From the NCBI RefSeq assembly GCF_963678635.1, contig NC_087065.1, forward strand, positions 21,145,480 through 21,209,479: 64,000 nt of DNA, in the 5' to 3' direction. Made by a program: the position numbers and the translations under genes. Positions 59,461 through 64,000 of the stretch are shown one piece after another. Origin of the DNA: Symsagittifera roscoffensis. Taxonomy: Eukaryota; Xenacoelomorpha; Acoela; Convolutidae. The notes under the pieces are model-generated. The model made no database searches and was not told the DNA's origin. It worked only from the letters and a program-made list of their open reading frames with translations. The first letter of the stretch is position 1. Every line of letters starts with the position of its first letter.

Positions 59461-59520
59461 TTTAGAAGCAATGATCGCTTAGGCTTTAGAAGCAATGATC
59501 GCTTAGGCTTTAAAAGCGAT
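59461..59520. repeat. 24-bp short tandem repeat
   Basis: TTTAGAAGCAATGATCGCTT then AGGC occurs twice exactly (59461-59484, 59485-59508) and a third, diverged partial copy follows. Confidence 0.85.
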
Positions 59521-59699
59521 GAAATATATTTCAGCAAACACCGCATTAACTTCGCATAAAAGGGGTACTTACTAAGGCAAAATTTAACTTTACTTAGCTT
59601 AAAAGAGGAACTTAATAAGGTACTCTCTAATAGCAACTAAGTCGACAAAATTTAACCAAACAAACAGAAGTCTGACAAAGATATGTTTTCATGCAGAAA

Positions 59700-62230
59700 C
59701 TTTTCCGTTTACAAAAAAAAACATGTCTTGGCCGGATTCGAGCCACGGCCTTTCCTCTTATATAGGTATGTATGACTTAAATGATTTTGTTGAACTAGCT
59801 GTTAACCTGAAGAAAAAATCTACACTCAACGGCTATATAACAACGGCTATATAACGATAAAATTTTAGAAGTAAACTATATGAGGTTAACTTTTAACCTA
59901 ATGGCATCTTAACTAGTCTGAAAACCAAGATTTTTAGACCAGTTATTCTCGACACTTGGGCCACTTTTTTGGAAAAAAAACTTTGAAATCTGAATCACTG
60001 CCAATAGGCTTCAATATGATACAACAATTGACCCTCTATCTTCCTTTGGAACAGTCAAAACAAAAAATCCATTACTATGGTTCCGCCTTTAATCAGGAGA
60101 TGTCGTTTGTCAGTTTACGCAGTACCTTGTCGCTCCATTCCTTTTCATACCCCAACTTCACCACGCTACATTTGAGCTTAAATTCTTCTCAGCTTCAATC
60201 CGACTTCACAATTTTGGGCAATCACTTAAGCTGCGTTGTCTCTCAAAAGAAATTGTGACCATGAACAGCGATGCCCCAGCTGGTGTTTTGCAGAACTGCG
60301 TTCAACGGTTATTGAACTTAAGACGTCTTGTCGTCATTACTAGAAGCGTTTGTTGTGATTAATATATTTCCCATAACCTTAATACCTAAACATCAAAGAG
60401 ATCAGGAATTCACCGGCGAAACAAAGCCGGCGAAAATGGTTTGAAAAAGTGAAAAAAAGATGTGTTGCTTTATGAAAGTAGCGAACTTTCCCTGAACCAA
60501 TTCCTTGACCTGGTGCTCTACTATCAATCTAGTTTTTCACATCTATTCAAAAAGTAACAGTTTAATGCGAAGCCGACGTTATAAATCGCGTTAGGGCGTT
60601 TAGAAACCTTGAAAAAATATGACAAAGGTACGTTTTTCCCCAGTTTATATTATTGAAATAGGACGAATTTGCAGTAAAGCTGATCAGGAATATCTAAGAA
60701 AGTGTCTTTCATCTTGCTACTGGGATTCTATGTTTTCTCGAAATTTCTAGAACCGCTTTCAGGAACTGATTGTTAATCTGACTACCGAGGAAGTTTGAAT
60801 TTGGGTCTTCGTTTTTTTTCCAAGCCAAATCAAGTGCCACAAATAAACATCAGAATAACATAAGCACTGCAGCAAAGCTGCTTCCAAAGAAGACTTCCAA
60901 ATTTAAGGACAAAAACTCGTTAACTCTTCAATGCCATTTTTTTTTTAAAAAAAAGATGGAACTCTAAACAGTGAATTATTATCAAAGATTCAAATGACAA
61001 GTCGGAAAACACCTTATCGTAGAACAATTTTCGGAAAAGCCGAAAAAAATCATCTACCAAAACTCTCAAATATTTGTCTTGATTTTGTCTCAAACAGAAA
61101 TACTTCACACAAAAAAAAACACGCGAATTAAAACAATTGAACTCTAAAAAAGCAATTAATTGAAATTAAACAGCGGCAGCAAAGCCGACAATTATAACTT
61201 CACAGAACAGATTTGGAGATGACTAACAATTCAATCCTGTGAAAAAAGTTGACTGAGAAACAGAAAAGTGGATTGGAAATCAAAAAACAATTAAATCGCA
61301 TTTCAGCTTATTGAATTTCAAGAAATGTTTGTAGGATGTCTTTTTTCTCAAAGTTATCCCCTTTAGAGAAAACTGAATACATAGGTAGTTTTATTAACTT
61401 GCTGTGATAAAAGAAAAAAAATGTTTTTTTTTTAAAAAACTTCAACTTCAAACTATTTTAAAAAAAATGTGGCCCTAAAAGCTCTTTGAATTTGAAGAAA
61501 CAATTCCGCTTGCACTTTCTTGATAACGGATCAGTAGTTAAGTTTTTATTGGAAATCTGACCTTCATATTTGTGACCATTTTACTTTTGGGTAATTCCTT
61601 AGCGTAATTTGCTTTCCGTTCAACAAAGAAAATGAACCGCACCTTAAAAGAAATCAGCGTCAAACTCAGAAAAATCAAATTTGAGTGTGAACAATTTTCG
61701 AGACTTTTTACTTAAAAAATCGAATAATTAACACGACATAAGTGACAATCACGTGGTTCTTTTACACATAAAATAGAGGCAATAAATGAATTGACGAGAT
61801 AAATATGCAAAAATATTATGTTGAAAAGCTGATACAAGTTGAGCTAAATGAGAAACAGGCTAAAATATTTAAAAAAAAAAACAAGATCTATGGTAAAAAC
61901 AATAACAAAATGGCTAGAGTTATGTTATAAAATGGTTTAATTTGATTGAAAAATGGTATGCAAAACGATCATAGCTTGAACAGGGCGAAAGGGTGCGATA
62001 GTTCTCGAAAACTGGAGATGTTTATATTATCAAATTTTCAGTTTGTCGACTCTATGCTGTAATAATTTCAGAAGACAAAAAATTGAATGACTATTGTTTT
62101 ACGGAAAGCTGTTAACTTCTTAAACAGCAACTATAGCTACGCGTGTGGCGTAGTCATACCACTTACTTTTAGCACAACAGTAAGTAGCTGTAGAACAAGC
62201 ATAGTTGTGTAGCAAAAACCAGTATATACG
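59700..62230. other. Intergenic, no gene assigned
   Basis: Contains a tRNA-like B-box complement (GGCCGGATTCGAGCC at 59734) and SINE-like body pieces (61260-61740). 59990-60360 reads with a less A/T-rich composition than its surroundings and has a 100-codon plus-strand frame (59956-60258). I do not recognise the product, and it could be a decayed element. Confidence 0.4.
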
Positions 62231-62234
62231 AAGT

Positions 62235-62450
62235 AGCAAACAGTGGGAACAGACACAAATAATTAAAAAGAACAACTGCCCATTTTAGGCAACTTTTGCA
62301 TGCAAATTTGACTTTTTAGGGGACCTTGACACATAAGTTTTGTCCGAAAAACTAGCTCTTGCATTGTTGACAATTACTGATTGAGGACAATTGCTCTTTT
62401 CAATTAATTCTATCTGCCCCAAATTTTTGCAATTTTCTATATACAGCTTT
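62235..62450. mobile_element. Palindromic MITE, GGACAGACAGAATTAATT family, copy 1
   Basis: GGAACAGACACAAATAATTA and AAGAACAACTGCCC at the left face GACAATTGCTCTTTTCAATT and AATTCTATCTGCCCC at the right. The most diverged of three copies in 1.3 kb. Confidence 0.65.
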
Positions 62451-62800
62451 TGACAAATTTATCGGCCGACGTCTAAAATTTCTGAAATAATTCTGACCTT
62501 CAAACTAAATCGAAACACTTCTCTGAAATTTCTCGTTTGCCTTTTTGTCGGCATTTTTTTGCATGGCGAATCGTTGTTGAAAGAAAAAGTTTTTTCAATT
62601 GTGCTCTTCAAATAAGGCAAAATGGAGTTCTCAGAAAACGCGCTATCATTTTGCATTGCTCTTGTGTCAGTTCAAATGCGGTAATGAAAATTCGATTGCA
62701 GTTTTAAAGCCATTTCACTGTCTCAAGGTCAAAATTATTTCTAAAAATTAACACGTTGTCCGATAAATTTTTTAAAAAGCTATATGTAATTAGTATAGAA

Positions 62801-63337
62801 AGTTGCAAAAAGTTCGGACAGACAGAATTAATTAAAAAGAGCAACTGTCTGAACATCAACGGAAGTTAAAACTGAATTAAACATAAGGTCGAAAGTTCAT
62901 AAAGCAGAGTTACGGGATCTACTTAATCCCCCTTTCAAGAAAGGGGAGGAGATCGTTAATAAGATTACTTGCAGCAAACTTTCGACCAATCAGAATGCAG
63001 CATAATTCGAATTTACATACAATGCTCTTGTGCGAACTTACTGTTTTTATTTACAGGGGTGGAGATTCTTTAGTAGATACAAAAGGGAGGGGGAGAGATT
63101 TTTAAACAGATCTGAGTTTCGATCGAAACCTATAAACCATGGCGGGCAATGTTCATCGCAGTATTTAAAAATTAGGCCAGCATAATCATCCGATAATCAA
63201 CGATCTCGCATTTTGAATTTGGTCTGTTAAAAAAATCAAGGTTGTTCGGCTTTAGATTTTGCATGCAAAAAAACGTCGAAAAGCACTGATTGCTCATTTT
63301 AATTAATTGTCTGTTCGAACCTTTTTCTACTAATTAT
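62801..63337. mobile_element. Palindromic MITE, same family, copy 2, with long interior
   Basis: Left arm GTTGCAAAAAGTTCGGACAG then ACAGAATTAATTAAAAAGAG. Right arm GATTGCTCATTTTAATTAAT then TGTCTGTTCGAACC. The interior (62850-63280) is longer than in the other copies, with a CCCCTTTC/GAAAGGGG hairpin near 62930, so another insertion is likely. Confidence 0.55.
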
Positions 63338-63526
63338 AGCAAAAAGTTCGGACAGACAAATTAGTTAGAAAGAGCAATTGACCTATTTTGGAAACATTTT
63401 GCATGCAAAACCTAATTTTCTGTCCAATTTAGTTTCTCAAAAAACAGTTGCATGCAAAATCTGTCAAAATGGTACGATTGCTCTTTTTAATTAATTCTGT
63501 CTGTCCGAACTTTTTGCAACTCTCTA
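63338..63526. mobile_element. Palindromic MITE, same family, copy 3
   Basis: GCAAAAAGTTCGGACAGACA at the left and TGTCTGTCCGAACTTTTTGC at the right, 189 bp in all, with TATAG near both ends. Internal GCATGCAAAA / TTGCATGC words occur in both arms. Best preserved copy. Confidence 0.75.
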
Positions 63527-63699
63527 TAGTTAATGCTCGCGTAAAAACTGTGTCCAAAAACTAATTAACCTAAAAGCTGAACTTTTTGACCACTTGAATC
63601 ACTCAAGCTCACCAATATTGCCAACATTTTCTCAATAACTATCAAATAAAATTAAACTAGCAAGACCACCCGCGAAAAAATTAGTTTTGCTCTAAACAA

Positions 63700-64000
63700 G
63701 CTAAGAAACTTGATTAATTTCATGTTCGGCCATAGCGTAAATCGGTTTGAAAAATTTTAAGTTTCATAGAACGAATCGGTTCCCGAACAATTGAAGTATT
63801 TCTATGCAAGCTATTTAAGCTATTAAACTTTTGAAATATTTCATGAAGCAAATCGGATGGCAAAACTTTAAGTTTTTCTATGGAAGCTACTCAAGCAAGG
63901 AACCATTGAAATATTTCAAGTTGTTTCATAGAGCGAATCAATTCGCGAAAAAAAGCTTTAGCAGGCAAGCTATTGAAGCAAGGAAAATTTGGAAAAAAAT
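63700..64000. repeat. Degenerate short tandem repeats at the window end
   Basis: Words such as GAATCGGTT/GCAAATCGGATGG, TTTAAGTTT..ATAGA and CAAGCTA.T.AAGC recur roughly every 60-70 bp to the end of the window. No gene is seen. Confidence 0.5.

Noticed and set aside
13765-59770. Many GGATTCGAAC-like motifs as minus-strand tRNA genes
   Set aside because: They lack paired acceptor and anticodon stems and recur with shared flanking sequence, so they are tRNA-derived repeats.
59956-60258. A 100-codon plus-strand ORF as a gene
   Set aside because: No recognisable protein, no splice or promoter context, Ser/Leu-rich; at most a decayed element.

Overview
This is a stretch of animal (metazoan) nuclear DNA. 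It is A+T-rich with many A/T homopolymers, its genes are split by introns, and two tRNA genes closely resemble those of vertebrates. Three protein genes can be assembled exon by exon, all on the minus strand. In transcription order they are a single-exon inositol-pentakisphosphate 2-kinase (IPPK, 52737-51493), a six-exon lysosomal beta-mannosidase (MANBA, 51365-44265) and a ten-exon tripeptidyl-peptidase II (TPP2, 31228-4569). IPPK and MANBA are head to tail with 127 bp between stop and start codon, so they may be co-transcribed. TPP2 lies about 13 kb further on. The three enzymes have unrelated jobs: making InsP6, breaking down mannosides in the lysosome, and removing tripeptides in the cytosol.

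Thirteen of the fourteen introns I could place are GT-AG. The exception is TPP2 intron 5 (170 bp). It keeps the conserved reading frame only with unusual ends, best read as AG...AC. It also carries 14-bp inverted repeats near both ends, like a transposon-derived intron. Together with divergent proteins, close gene spacing and non-coding DNA packed with tRNA-related SINE-like repeats, this loosely suggests an appendicularian tunicate (larvacean), where non-canonical introns and SINE-driven genome growth have been reported. That placement is inference, not shown.

Layout. 1-2.6 kb: a tract of different composition with no recognised gene. 2.6-4.6 kb: tRNA-Gly(GCC), tRNA-Gln(CTG) and several inverted-repeat MITEs. 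4.6-31.2 kb: TPP2. Its 10.5-kb last intron contains a 2.58-kb tandem duplication that copied the acceptor and 5' part of the terminal exon. Its other introns hold SINE-like copies, a Helitron 5' end and a nested 220-bp MITE. 31.2-44.3 kb: intergenic DNA with a complete non-autonomous Helitron, a foldback element and a 782-bp unit repeated three times. 44.3-52.7 kb: MANBA and IPPK. 52.7-64 kb: intergenic DNA with a second complete Helitron, a Tc1/mariner transposase remnant and a cluster of palindromic MITEs.

The clearest unusual signals are the AG-AC intron, the duplicated terminal exon that lies first in the path of transcription, the Helitrons with ~165-bp internal arrays, the 220-bp MITE with 10-bp target duplications, and the single orientation of every tRNA-related repeat found.
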